Shown piece by piece: positions 16,124 through 24,692 of a DNA stretch of 53,172 nt (position 1 is its first letter; each line of letters opens with the position of its first letter). Position numbers and translations under genes: made by a program. The stretch lies in contig JBAXHD010000016.1 in assembly GCA_037139095.1 (NCBI GenBank), positions 1 to 53,172 on the forward strand, given 5' to 3'. The stretch is from WLMZ01 sp037139095. Its GTDB lineage: Bacteria; Actinomycetota; Acidimicrobiia; Acidimicrobiales; Ilumatobacteraceae. The notes under the pieces were generated by a model that was not told the DNA's origin, made no database searches, and saw only the letters and a list, made by a program, of their open reading frames with translations.

Positions 16124-17670
16124 TGAGCGCGCGCATCGGCGTGCTCGGGTACTCGCATGAAGCGAATGCCTTGGCGCTTCCGCTTCGGTTGGCCGATGGA
16201 CTCGATGTGCGGTCTCGGCCGGGCGGCCTGGCCGCGAGTTGGGAGGCGGGACCATTTATCGAAACGCTTGCGACGCTGATGCCATTCGAACTTGTCGCTT
16301 TGCCCACGCTCGAGTTCAGAGCCGGCGGGCCGCTACTCGACTCGGATTTCAGAGAGTTCATGGCGGCTTTGTCGAGTGAGTTGGGGGCCGCTGGGCCACT
16401 TGATGGCATCGGTGTACTTGGCCACGGTGCCGGCACTACCACCTCGGCTTCCGACCCTGATGGCGAGTACCTCTCGCTCGTACGCACCATTGTTGGTGAT
16501 GACGTGCCGATCGTGGCGGTGTTCGATCTGCACGCCAATGTCTCTGCGGCAATGGTCAGTGCATGCGACGGCATTGTTGGTTACCGCACGAATCCTCACG
16601 TCGATATCCATGACCGGTTACGCGAGGCCGCAGCTCTGTTGCATCGTCTTGTCGGGGGTGCTCGTACGGTGCGGGCCTTCAGCAAGCTGCCGTTGGTGTT
16701 GCCTCAAATCGCGCAGCTCACCACGGCTGACGAACCACTTGGTGAGGTTGTTGAGTTGGGCCAGCAGCACTGTGTCGAGCCGATTATGAATGTGTCCGTT
16801 TTTGGTGGCTTCGCTCTGGGTGACTCGCCCGACTGTGGTCTGTCGGTTGTGGTCACCGCCGCCGAGAATGGTGGCCGCGAAGCGGCTGCGTTGGCGCGGC
16901 TGTTGGCCGACCGAGCGTGGACGCTGCGCGATCGGTATCGGTTGCACGCCACGGCTTTGGCTGATGCAGTTGTAGCCGCGGCGCGTACATCGAACTCTTT
17001 GGAGCCCGCAGTGTTGTTGGCCGATGTGGCCGACAACCCCGGTGGCGGTGCGCCGGGCGACACCACGTTTGTTCTTCGTGCGCTCTACGACGCGGGCGTT
17101 GGTGATGTGTGTATGGCGCTGCACTGCGACGCTGCGCTCGTCGACGAAGCTTGGCAGGTTGGCGTTGGCGGCGAATTCGAGGCCACCTTCAATCGCGGCT
17201 CGGCCGATGTGCTTGCGGTGCCGTTCGCTGCCCCTGCGATCGTGCTCGCATTGATCGATAACGATTTCGTTCCGACATGTGGGGTGTACGAAGGCGCCGT
17301 TCGGTCACCGGGTCGGTCCTGCTCGCTGCGGCTTGGTGGCATCACGGTGGCGGTGGCGAGCAAAGCACTGCAGTGCGCCGATCCCGACACGATGCGCCAT
17401 GTGGGCATCGCCCCAGAGTTGGCGCGGGTGCTGGTCGTGAAATCGCGTGGCCACTTCCGCGCTGGCTTCGACACGATGTTTCGCCCAGAACAGATCATTG
17501 AGGTTGGGGCGCCCGGCGTCGCCACCCCCGATCTTGCGTCGGTACGGTGGCAGCATCTGCCCCGGCCGGTCTTTCCGCTCGACGATGTCTCCGACCGGGC
17601 GATGATGATCCGAAGCGAGGTCGTGCTGATGCCTGAGCCGACCTCAACACCGAATGGAGCACCGCAATGA
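16123..17670 (+). CDS. M81-family (MlrC-like) metallopeptidase
   Basis: A 515-residue protein of the M81/MlrC family. The N-terminal part has the family opening VLGYSHEANALAL, LGHGAGTTT (His101), DLHANVS (Asp135, His137) and YRTNPHVDIHDRL (His159), the His/Asp set expected for its zinc site; the MlrC C-terminal domain follows (VLLADVADNPGGGAPGDTT). MlrC in sphingomonads completes microcystin breakdown, but the family is widespread and most members are uncharacterised. ATG 16123 overlaps the PepN stop by 1 nt; a longer frame back to 15862 lies inside pepN and is rejected. The stop overlaps the asparaginase start (ATGA). Confidence 0.88.
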   Translation: MSARIGVLGYSHEANALALPLRLADGLDVRSRPGGLAASWEAGPFIETLATLMPFELVALPTLEFRAGGPLLDSDFREFMAALSSELGAAGPLDGIGVLGHGAGTTTSASDPDGEYLSLVRTIVGDDVPIVAVFDLHANVSAAMVSACDGIVGYRTNPHVDIHDRLREAAALLHRLVGGARTVRAFSKLPLVLPQIAQLTTADEPLGEVVELGQQHCVEPIMNVSVFGGFALGDSPDCGLSVVVTAAENGGREAAALARLLADRAWTLRDRYRLHATALADAVVAAARTSNSLEPAVLLADVADNPGGGAPGDTTFVLRALYDAGVGDVCMALHCDAALVDEAWQVGVGGEFEATFNRGSADVLAVPFAAPAIVLALIDNDFVPTCGVYEGAVRSPGRSCSLRLGGITVAVASKALQCADPDTMRHVGIAPELARVLVVKSRGHFRAGFDTMFRPEQIIEVGAPGVATPDLASVRWQHLPRPVFPLDDVSDRAMMIRSEVVLMPEPTSTPNGAPQ

Positions 17671-18635
17671 TCGAAGGCACTGTGCATGTTGTTGCCACTG
17701 GCGGCACCATTTCGTCGCACTTCGACGGCACTGAATGGACCGGTCTCACGGGCGCCGAACTTATTGGCGAACTCGCGGAGCTTTCGGTTGCGGTGCGAGT
17801 CACCGATGTTGCATCGGGCCCAAGTTCGAACCTTTCGGTCGACGACATGCTGATGATCGTCGCCCAGGTGCAAGCAGCTATCGATCAAGGCGCACTCGGT
17901 GTTGTAGTGCTGCATGGAACAGACACGTTGGAACTCACCGCATTTGTCGCAGACCTGCTGCTCGGATCGCGCACCTCGGTTCCTGTGGTGTTCACCGGCT
18001 CGATGCGCGTTCATTCGCACAACGAGCCAGACGGTCCTCTCAACATCGTGCAGTCGATCGCGCTCGCCGCATGGCCTGATGCTCGCGATCGCGGTGTGTT
18101 GGTGTGCCTCAATGGCGAGATTCATTCGGCGCGTCGGATCACCAAGATTGATGCGACAACCGTGAATGCGTTTACGTCGGCACCGTTCTCAGCGGCGGGC
18201 AAGTTCGTCGACGAGCTACCACGGTTCGCGTCGCCGACCCAACGGAGCACTGTTCACACCACGGCTCTCGAACCTGCGGTCGTGCTTCTCACGGCGTACC
18301 CCGGCATGGCTCCAGAGTTGTTCGATCTGGCGGTCGCCGGCGCACGTGGCATTGTGCTCGAAGTTTTCGGCGATCTCAATGTGCCGGTTGCGTTGTGGGG
18401 TCCGATCCATCGTGCATCGCAAGCGGGTGTGCTCGTGGTGTTGGCATCCCGACCGTATTGCGCAACGTTCGATGACGATGGGCTTGCGCTCATGGGCGCC
18501 ATCGGAGCCGGCGGCCTGAGTCCACAGAAGGCGCGCCTTGCCACCATGGCTGCGTTGGGTTCTACCTCTGATCGCAAATCAGCTATTTCGTTTCTGCGGC
18601 TGATGCGCGATGTCCCGTCCTCGGAGAACACATGA
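17667..18635 (+). CDS. L-asparaginase family hydrolase
   Basis: A 322-residue asparaginase/glutaminase. Both catalytic Thr motifs are present: VATGGTISS with Thr14 as nucleophile, and LHGTDTLE with Thr85-Asp86. PVVFTGSMRVHSH and ARRITKIDATTVNAFTS are the following conserved blocks, the latter carrying the family Lys. There is no signal peptide, so it is a cytosolic enzyme despite resembling type II sequences. Within this operon it could deamidate Asn/Gln released from peptides or open a related amide. Both ends overlap neighbouring genes by 4 nt. Confidence 0.9.
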   Translation: MIEGTVHVVATGGTISSHFDGTEWTGLTGAELIGELAELSVAVRVTDVASGPSSNLSVDDMLMIVAQVQAAIDQGALGVVVLHGTDTLELTAFVADLLLGSRTSVPVVFTGSMRVHSHNEPDGPLNIVQSIALAAWPDARDRGVLVCLNGEIHSARRITKIDATTVNAFTSAPFSAAGKFVDELPRFASPTQRSTVHTTALEPAVVLLTAYPGMAPELFDLAVAGARGIVLEVFGDLNVPVALWGPIHRASQAGVLVVLASRPYCATFDDDGLALMGAIGAGGLSPQKARLATMAALGSTSDRKSAISFLRLMRDVPSSENT

Positions 18636-19702
18636 ACGAGCAACGGTTACAAGCACTCGTCGATGCCGAGGTGGCCGGTACCTCGCCAAGCTGCATCCTT
18701 CGCGTCGAGTACCCGCGCGAACACTTCGTCTGGCAAGGCTCGGCGGGAACGGTCAGCCGCGACGACGCGAGCCCCGTAATGCCAACCGACTCGTTTCGAA
18801 TCGCCAGCATTACGAAGACATTCACGGCAGCGGTGCTGATGCAGTTGGTCGATGAGCACCGGTTGCAATTAGACGACCAGATGGTGTCGCTTCTCGATCC
18901 ATCAATGGGCGACCTCGTCGATCAGGTGCATGTGTTCGAGCGTCGTTCGTACGGTCGAGAGATCACCGTGCGTCAGTTGCTCTGCCATTCGAGTGGCTTG
19001 TTCGATTACGCGAGCTCTCCCGAGTTCTTCAGCGTGCTCGGCGCCAATCCAAGCAAGGTGTGGACACCGCGAGAGCTCGTGGAGATTGCGGTTACTGCTG
19101 GTTCCCCGTTGTTCGCGCCAGGCCAGGGCTATGGCTATGCCTATTCGGACACGGGCTATGTGCTGCTCGGATTGATCATTGAGCAACTCGACCAGTGTGC
19201 GTTGCATGAGTCGTACCGGCGCCGGATTTTGACACCGCTCGGCCTGAGCGAGACCTACCTCGAGGGATACGAAGCGCATCGAGGACCACAGCTCACGCAT
19301 GCGTACGAAGGCGACCTCGATGTCATGGCCATTCACGGTTCCGCCGACTGGGCTGGCGGGGGATTGGTGTCTACGGCCGCCGATCTCGCCACCTTTGTGG
19401 CTGCGTTAGTGCGTGGTGATGTGGTGAATCGCATCGCACTTGCTGAGATGTTTTCATACGACTTTCGGGCGCTTGATCCGGCGCGTCACACCGTGGGTTA
19501 TGTGGGCTACGGCCTCGGAGTCGACGCGCGGCAGAGTAATGGTCTCGAGCTGCGCGGCCATCGCGGGCACTGGGGCGTTCTGATGCACATTGAGCCCTCA
19601 AGCGGTCTGGTGATCGCTGGCACCATCAATCAGGCGAGCTATCGGCCCGATGCGTTGATGCATGGCGTGACCGAACTGGTTGTCGCTCAGCGTTCTCGCT
19701 GA
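18632..19702 (+). CDS. Serine hydrolase, beta-lactamase/S12 family (first)
   Basis: A 356-residue penicillin-recognising-fold hydrolase. The SxxK motif is Ser59-Ile-Thr-Lys62 in RIASITKTFTAAV; the second motif is YSD in YAYSDTGYVLLGLI; the third is an HRG/HxG type (LRGHRGHWGV). S12 members include D-Ala-D-Ala carboxypeptidases, D-aminopeptidases, esterases and MlrB. No signal peptide is evident, so a cytosolic peptidase or esterase is more likely than a cell-wall enzyme. Last gene of the first train, 102 bp before the ABC-transporter gene; copy 2 of the operator begins 13 bp after its stop. Confidence 0.88.
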   Translation: MNEQRLQALVDAEVAGTSPSCILRVEYPREHFVWQGSAGTVSRDDASPVMPTDSFRIASITKTFTAAVLMQLVDEHRLQLDDQMVSLLDPSMGDLVDQVHVFERRSYGREITVRQLLCHSSGLFDYASSPEFFSVLGANPSKVWTPRELVEIAVTAGSPLFAPGQGYGYAYSDTGYVLLGLIIEQLDQCALHESYRRRILTPLGLSETYLEGYEAHRGPQLTHAYEGDLDVMAIHGSADWAGGGLVSTAADLATFVAALVRGDVVNRIALAEMFSYDFRALDPARHTVGYVGYGLGVDARQSNGLELRGHRGHWGVLMHIEPSSGLVIAGTINQASYRPDALMHGVTELVVAQRSR

Positions 19703-19715
19703 TGTTCAGATTTCT

Positions 19716-19732
19716 CTTGTACGGTGTGCAAG
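19716..19732. promoter_or_regulatory. Operator palindrome CTTGTACGGTGTGCAAG (copy 2)
   Basis: Sixteen of 17 bases match copy 1 at 9248-9264; one arm has a single G for A change. It lies in the only sizeable gap (102 bp) within the 9.3-28 kb region, 72 bp before the GTG of the binding-protein gene. This implies a second promoter under the same TetR control. Confidence 0.75.
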
Positions 19733-19804
19733 AATGCGTGAGTATTTGATCGCCTTGCTGTCCACGTTCGTCGAGGGCTGCAAGAAACCTTTTGGGAGGG
19801 CTTC

Positions 19805-21457
19805 GTGAACGAGCGCATTTCGAAATCAAGGGTTCGCTTCTTCGCCGTTGCGGCCGTCGTGGGCGTGCTTGCGCCTGCGTGCAGCAGTAGTTCGCCAGCG
19901 GCGAGCGATGTCACCTCCACGGCTGCCGGCAGCACAGCGTCGTCAGAGGCCGTAGTCAACACCGAGGTAGCCACCCCCAAGTCGGGCGGCAATCTTGTGG
20001 TTGGCATCGACGCCGAAGCGACTGGCTGGAGTCCACAAAACGACGCTTGGGGTCATGGTGGACACGACGTTGCGCGTGCCATCTTCGACACACTCGCCGT
20101 GTATGACCCAGCCGGTGTGGCCCGGCCGTACCTTGCTGAGTCGATTACCGCCAATGCCGATTCGACCGTATGGACCATCAAGGTGCGACCCGGCGTGACC
20201 TTTCATGACGGTGATCCGCTCACTGCCGATGCTGTGAAGCAGAACTTTGATGCTGCCTTGGCGAGCCCCATCGAAAAGGGTGCCCTTACGCTGCTGTCGT
20301 CAATGAAGGTTGTCGACGACCTCACCCTTGAGCTCACGATGTCGAAGCCATGGGGCGCGTTCCCCAACGCACTCACCGGCGGGTTTGCTGGTCAGCTTGG
20401 GTACATGGCTGCCCCGAAGATGTTGGCGAGCCCAGAGGGCAGCCGCAACCCTGATGGCACGGGCCCGTTCGTGTTCAAAGAGTGGATCCCCGACGACCAT
20501 CTCACGGTGGTTCGCAACGACAAGTATTGGCAGAAACCAGCGCTGCTCGACTCTGTTGAGTTCCGCCCCATCACCAACTCAGACAGCCGTAAGGCTGCGT
20601 TCGCCAGCGGTGACATTGATGTGATCGCCACAGCGAACGCTCCTGAGGTGAAGAGCTATCTCGACCTCGAGTCGAAGGGCAAGGTTCATGTCGTGAAGGC
20701 GCCGCCGAGCGACCCCGATGTGATCCTGTTGAACACCTCGAAGCCACCACTGAACGACATTCGGGTGCGCAAGGCGATGGCCATGGCGCTTGACCTCAAC
20801 CGCATTGTTGATTTTCTCGAAGGCACCGGCGTAAAAGAAGTGGCTACCGGTCCGTATCCAAAGGACTCGTTCTGGTACTACAAGACCGACTACCCACAGT
20901 TCGATGCTGCTGCCGCAAAGAAGTTGATCGATGAGTACACGGCCGAGAAAGGCCCGATCAAGCTTGAGTACGCGGGCAATCAGGATCCATTCATCGTGTC
21001 GTTCCAAGAACTGATTCAGTCGATGTGGGCCGATGTTGGCATCACCGCCGACATTGTGTCGCGGGCGCAAGGCGAGAACGTGGGCGCAGTATTGGGCGGC
21101 AAGTACGACGTAACGGGATGGGGCGGCATCGGTGGCGATGATCCCGACAACGACTACAACTACTTCCACTCGGGTACGGGCCTCGACCTCACCAAGTTCT
21201 CAAGCCCAGCACTCGATGCAGCTCTCGATAAGGGTCGTGCCCTCAGCGACCCGGCTGCCCGCAAGGAGCAGTACGACATCGTGCAGAAAGAGCTTGCCGC
21301 CAACGTGCCATTCCTGTGGCTTGAGTTCACCGGTTGGACCGTCGTGGGTCAGGGCAAAGTGATGGGGCTCGACGCATTCACATTGCCAGATGGGTCTCCC
21401 GGCCGGCCGCTCACGGCTGCGCGCTTCTATCTCAAAGATGTGTGGCTCGATCAATAG
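19805..21457 (+). CDS. ABC transporter substrate-binding lipoprotein (SBP_bac_5, peptide type)
   Basis: A 550-residue family 5 binding protein for oligopeptides or related solutes. The signal sequence FFAVAAVVGVLAPAC supplies a lipobox ending at Cys24, followed by a Ser/Thr-rich tether. Family markers are DTLAVYDPAGVARPYLAES, TVWTIKVRPGVTFHDGDPLTADAV, DGTGPFVFKEWIPDDHLTVVRNDKYW (split here across the conserved region), and VRKAMAMALDLNRIVDF. The start is GTG 19805 with GGGAGGG 4 nt upstream. It opens the second train and, with the two permeases 24 bp downstream, forms an importer for the compound degraded by the cluster. Confidence 0.93.
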   Translation: MNERISKSRVRFFAVAAVVGVLAPACSSSSPAASDVTSTAAGSTASSEAVVNTEVATPKSGGNLVVGIDAEATGWSPQNDAWGHGGHDVARAIFDTLAVYDPAGVARPYLAESITANADSTVWTIKVRPGVTFHDGDPLTADAVKQNFDAALASPIEKGALTLLSSMKVVDDLTLELTMSKPWGAFPNALTGGFAGQLGYMAAPKMLASPEGSRNPDGTGPFVFKEWIPDDHLTVVRNDKYWQKPALLDSVEFRPITNSDSRKAAFASGDIDVIATANAPEVKSYLDLESKGKVHVVKAPPSDPDVILLNTSKPPLNDIRVRKAMAMALDLNRIVDFLEGTGVKEVATGPYPKDSFWYYKTDYPQFDAAAAKKLIDEYTAEKGPIKLEYAGNQDPFIVSFQELIQSMWADVGITADIVSRAQGENVGAVLGGKYDVTGWGGIGGDDPDNDYNYFHSGTGLDLTKFSSPALDAALDKGRALSDPAARKEQYDIVQKELAANVPFLWLEFTGWTVVGQGKVMGLDAFTLPDGSPGRPLTAARFYLKDVWLDQ

Positions 21458-21481
21458 TCGTCGCAACTACGCTCGACGTTC

Positions 21482-22420
21482 ATGAGGCTGGTTGCTGCCC
21501 GACTGGTGCGCCTAGTGCTGGTGTTGCTCGCAGTCACTTCCGCGTCATTTTCGATGATCAGCTTGTTGCCTGGTGACACTGTCGATTCAGTCCTTGGGGC
21601 CAAAGCAAGCGCACAAGATCGTGAGAAGGCTCGCGAAGAGCTGCGTCTCAACGACCCGTTGCCGGTTCGTTACGTTTCGTGGCTGAGCCACGCAACGAAA
21701 GGCGATCTTGGCAAGTCGTATCGAACAAAGCAGCCGGTTGCTGAAGCCATTCAGCAGCGCATTGGGCTCACGCTCGAACTCGTAGTGCTCTCGCAGTTGA
21801 TTGCGTTAGCGATTGCGACACCGATGGCGATTGCATCGGCGCTTCGTCCAGGTAAGTGGCTCGACCAGACGTCATCGGCGCTGTCGCTTGGCATGCTCGC
21901 CGCCCCGGCGTACATGCTGGCCGTCGGAATGCTGGCGGTCTTCTCAGCCAAGCTGCATTGGTTCTCGCCGACCGGGTTCACGCGCATCAGCGTGAACGTC
22001 TTTGACCACTTCCGTTCCTTGACGCTGCCGTCGTTGGCGCTTGCATTGCCCGAGGTAGCCATCTACATGAGGCTGCTGCGCAGCGAACTCATCAACACAT
22101 TTCAGCAGGACTACATCTGGTTCGCTCGAGCGAAAGGCTTGGGCACGGGCGCCATCGTTCGTCGACATGCGCTGCGACCATCTTCGGTCGGCGTGATCAC
22201 GGTTGCTGGCGTCACGATGGGTCGCATGATCGGTGGCACGGTGATGGTCGAGAGCATCTTCGCTTTGCCGGGTCTTGGCGGGTACACAATCGACGCAATC
22301 ACACACCGCGATTTCCTAGCCTTGCAGGGCGCCATCGTGGTGTTCACCGTCGGGTTTGTGATCATCAACTTCGTGGTCGACATGTTGTACGGCGTTCTCG
22401 ATCCGAGGACGCGGATATGA
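21482..22420 (+). CDS. ABC transporter permease, DppB/OppB type
   Basis: A 312-residue membrane protein with about six helices. The N-terminal helix VRLVLVLLAVTSASFSMISLLPGD is typical of DppB-like subunits, as is YVSWLSHATKGDLGKSY. The EAA loop that contacts the ATPase is WFARAKGLGTGAIVRRHALRPS. Starts 24 bp after the binding-protein stop and overlaps the next permease by 4 nt. Confidence 0.93.
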   Translation: MRLVAARLVRLVLVLLAVTSASFSMISLLPGDTVDSVLGAKASAQDREKAREELRLNDPLPVRYVSWLSHATKGDLGKSYRTKQPVAEAIQQRIGLTLELVVLSQLIALAIATPMAIASALRPGKWLDQTSSALSLGMLAAPAYMLAVGMLAVFSAKLHWFSPTGFTRISVNVFDHFRSLTLPSLALALPEVAIYMRLLRSELINTFQQDYIWFARAKGLGTGAIVRRHALRPSSVGVITVAGVTMGRMIGGTVMVESIFALPGLGGYTIDAITHRDFLALQGAIVVFTVGFVIINFVVDMLYGVLDPRTRI

Positions 22421-23307
22421 GTCTGATTACGAACGGCTCAGGGGCGGCTCATCTCGATGCTCCACACGAGGACGATGAGGGTCTGGCCAAGGCCCGGTTG
22501 CCTGTCTCGAATATCATCGCAATTGGCTGGCTGATAGCGCTGTCGCTTGTGGCTCTGTTTGCCGATGTGCTTCCGTTTGCCGACCCGAAGAACACCCACG
22601 CCGGTAAGCCGCTCAGTGGGCCCTCGGGGCACAACTGGTTGGGTACTGATCAGCTTGGCCGTGATCTGTTTTCGCGCAGTGTGTACGGCGCGCGTGTCTC
22701 GATCGTTGTGGGCATTGCCGCTGTCCTGCTGTCGTGCGTTGTGGGCGGCTGCATCGGTTTGTTCGCTGGGTACTCGCGTCGTCGCGCCGACACTGTCATC
22801 ATGTTCTTCGTCGACGTGTTGCTGGCGTTCCCGGCGTTGCTACTTGCCGTGTCGATAGTTGCATTTACAAATAGTCGCGGGCCGGTCACCGTGGTGTTCG
22901 CAATCGCGCTGATCTACTTGGGGCCCACCGTGAGAATCGTTCGCGGCCTCACGCTGAACGTGGGCAAGAACGACTTTGTTTTAGCCGCACGAGCGATCGG
23001 CTCGAAGAACTCCCGGGTGATCAGACGCGAGGTTCTGCCCAACGTGTTGCCGTCGATTCTGTCGTTAGCGATTGTGGCGATTGCTGGCGCGATGGTTGCC
23101 GAGGGCGGCCTCGCCTACCTCAACTTGTCAGTGGCGCCACCCACCCCAACGTGGGGAGCGATGATGGCGTCGGGTGTCAGCAAACTGGACCGCAGCGTAT
23201 ATCCAGCTGTGGTGCCGGCAGGAGCGATGTTCTTAACGGTGCTTGCTCTTACTGTTATCGGCGATCACTTGCAGCAGCGCGGCAATCGAGAAGGGGGCGC
23301 GACATGA
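22417..23307 (+). CDS. ABC transporter permease, DppC/OppC type
   Basis: A 296-residue permease. The DppC signature HNWLGTDQLGRDLFSRSVYGARVSI precedes the transmembrane core, and the EAA loop reads VLAARAIGSKNSRVIRREVLPNVLPS. A cytoplasmic N-terminal tail precedes the first helix. No ATPase (DppD/DppF) gene follows; the next coupled gene is an S12 hydrolase, so the importer must use ATPases encoded elsewhere. Both ends show 4-nt overlaps. Confidence 0.92.
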   Translation: MSLITNGSGAAHLDAPHEDDEGLAKARLPVSNIIAIGWLIALSLVALFADVLPFADPKNTHAGKPLSGPSGHNWLGTDQLGRDLFSRSVYGARVSIVVGIAAVLLSCVVGGCIGLFAGYSRRRADTVIMFFVDVLLAFPALLLAVSIVAFTNSRGPVTVVFAIALIYLGPTVRIVRGLTLNVGKNDFVLAARAIGSKNSRVIRREVLPNVLPSILSLAIVAIAGAMVAEGGLAYLNLSVAPPTPTWGAMMASGVSKLDRSVYPAVVPAGAMFLTVLALTVIGDHLQQRGNREGGAT

Positions 23308-24692
23308 CATCGGCCAACGAATATCAGGTAGCGGTAGAACGCTCGCTTGTTGGTGCCGTCCGCGTCGCTGGCCGGGTGCCCGAAAGCTTCTCGATCAACG
23401 ACCGCATGCAGCGTTATGGCGTCCCTGGCGTCGCTGTGGCGGTTGTGGAAGATGGCGAACTGCATTGGGCTAACGGCTATGGCGTTCGTGCTCAGGGTCG
23501 TTCGTCGGTCGTTCCCGCCACGCTGTTTCAGGCGGCATCTATAAGCAAGGTCGTGAACGCCGTCGGCGTGTTGGCGCTCGTCGAGAGCGGTGCCCTCGAC
23601 CTCGACGTCGACGTGAACACGTATCTCAAGCGTTGGCGCGTTCCCGACAATGAGTTCACTTCAGATACTCCAGTGACCTTGCGCAGGTTGCTGAGCCATA
23701 CCGCTGGCACCACGACACCGGGGTTCCCTGGCTATGCACCGGGAGCTACATTGCCCACCTTGGCGCAGGTGCTCGGCGGCTTGGCACCGTGCAACACCAC
23801 TGCGGTGTTGAACGACACCAAACCCGGTACGGGCTTTCGATATTCGGGCGGCGGCACCACCATCGTGCAGATGCTCGTCGAAGATGTCACCGGACGTGCA
23901 TACGCCGACGTGATGCGCGACATCGTGCTTGCACCGCTGGGTATGTCGGCGAGCAGTTTCCAGCAACCGCTCGGCGATCTCGATGCAGCCGGAGCAGCGT
24001 GCGGACACGATATTTCTGGCCAGATGCTTACCGATGGGATGAACGTGTATCCCGAGTTGGCGGCTGCTGGGCTCTGGACCAACGTGCTTGATCTCGTTCG
24101 CTTTGTGACAGCGATGCAGCGCACGCTCGGCGGGCTTGGGGCTCCGATTATTTCGCGCGAGATGGCCGAGCTAATGACCACCGCCATCACACCCGGACCC
24201 CATGGGTTGGGGCCCGAGATTGCCTCCGATGGAGCCACGAAACGATTCCGGCACAACGGAACAAACGTGGGCTTCTGTAGCCAATTCGAAGCTTTTGTCA
24301 CGGGTGGCAGAGCCGCAGTAGTGATGACGAACGGTGATGGCGGCAACACATTGCTCGGCGAGATTCTGAACAGTGTTGCCACGGCGTATGGGTGGCCAGA
24401 CTTCGTGCCACCCGCGATTGTTGCGGCTGAGGTGCCGGCCTCGGTTTTGGAGCAGTACGCGGGGCGCTACTCCGGCCCGTTCGATCGCCCGCTGCGATTA
24501 GTGCACGAAGGTGTCGAGCTGTTCTCGCCGTCTCCGTATGGTCGCCGTCAGTTGATCCCGTTGACGACAACAAGATTCCTCGACGCTGAAACTGGAGCCG
24601 AGATTGCTTTCGAGACCGAAGCCGGTCAGGTCACGCGCGCCGTGGTCTACGTTGGCGGAATCGAACTGATGACCTACGAGCGACTGCCATGA
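23304..24692 (+). CDS. Serine hydrolase, beta-lactamase/S12 family (second)
   Basis: A 462-residue S12-fold hydrolase with nucleophile motif Ser79-Ile-Ser-Lys82 in FQAASISKVVNAV, second motif YSG in FRYSGGGTTIVQML, and HNGTNVG as the third motif. The last 100 residues form an extra beta-rich domain (EQYAGRYSGPFDRPL), as in many D-aminopeptidase/esterase relatives. It is clearly distinct from the S12 enzyme at 18632. The ATG overlaps the permease stop; a longer frame to 23151 lies within the permease gene and is rejected. Likely acts on the imported peptide. Confidence 0.88.
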   Translation: MTSANEYQVAVERSLVGAVRVAGRVPESFSINDRMQRYGVPGVAVAVVEDGELHWANGYGVRAQGRSSVVPATLFQAASISKVVNAVGVLALVESGALDLDVDVNTYLKRWRVPDNEFTSDTPVTLRRLLSHTAGTTTPGFPGYAPGATLPTLAQVLGGLAPCNTTAVLNDTKPGTGFRYSGGGTTIVQMLVEDVTGRAYADVMRDIVLAPLGMSASSFQQPLGDLDAAGAACGHDISGQMLTDGMNVYPELAAAGLWTNVLDLVRFVTAMQRTLGGLGAPIISREMAELMTTAITPGPHGLGPEIASDGATKRFRHNGTNVGFCSQFEAFVTGGRAAVVMTNGDGGNTLLGEILNSVATAYGWPDFVPPAIVAAEVPASVLEQYAGRYSGPFDRPLRLVHEGVELFSPSPYGRRQLIPLTTTRFLDAETGAEIAFETEAGQVTRAVVYVGGIELMTYERLP

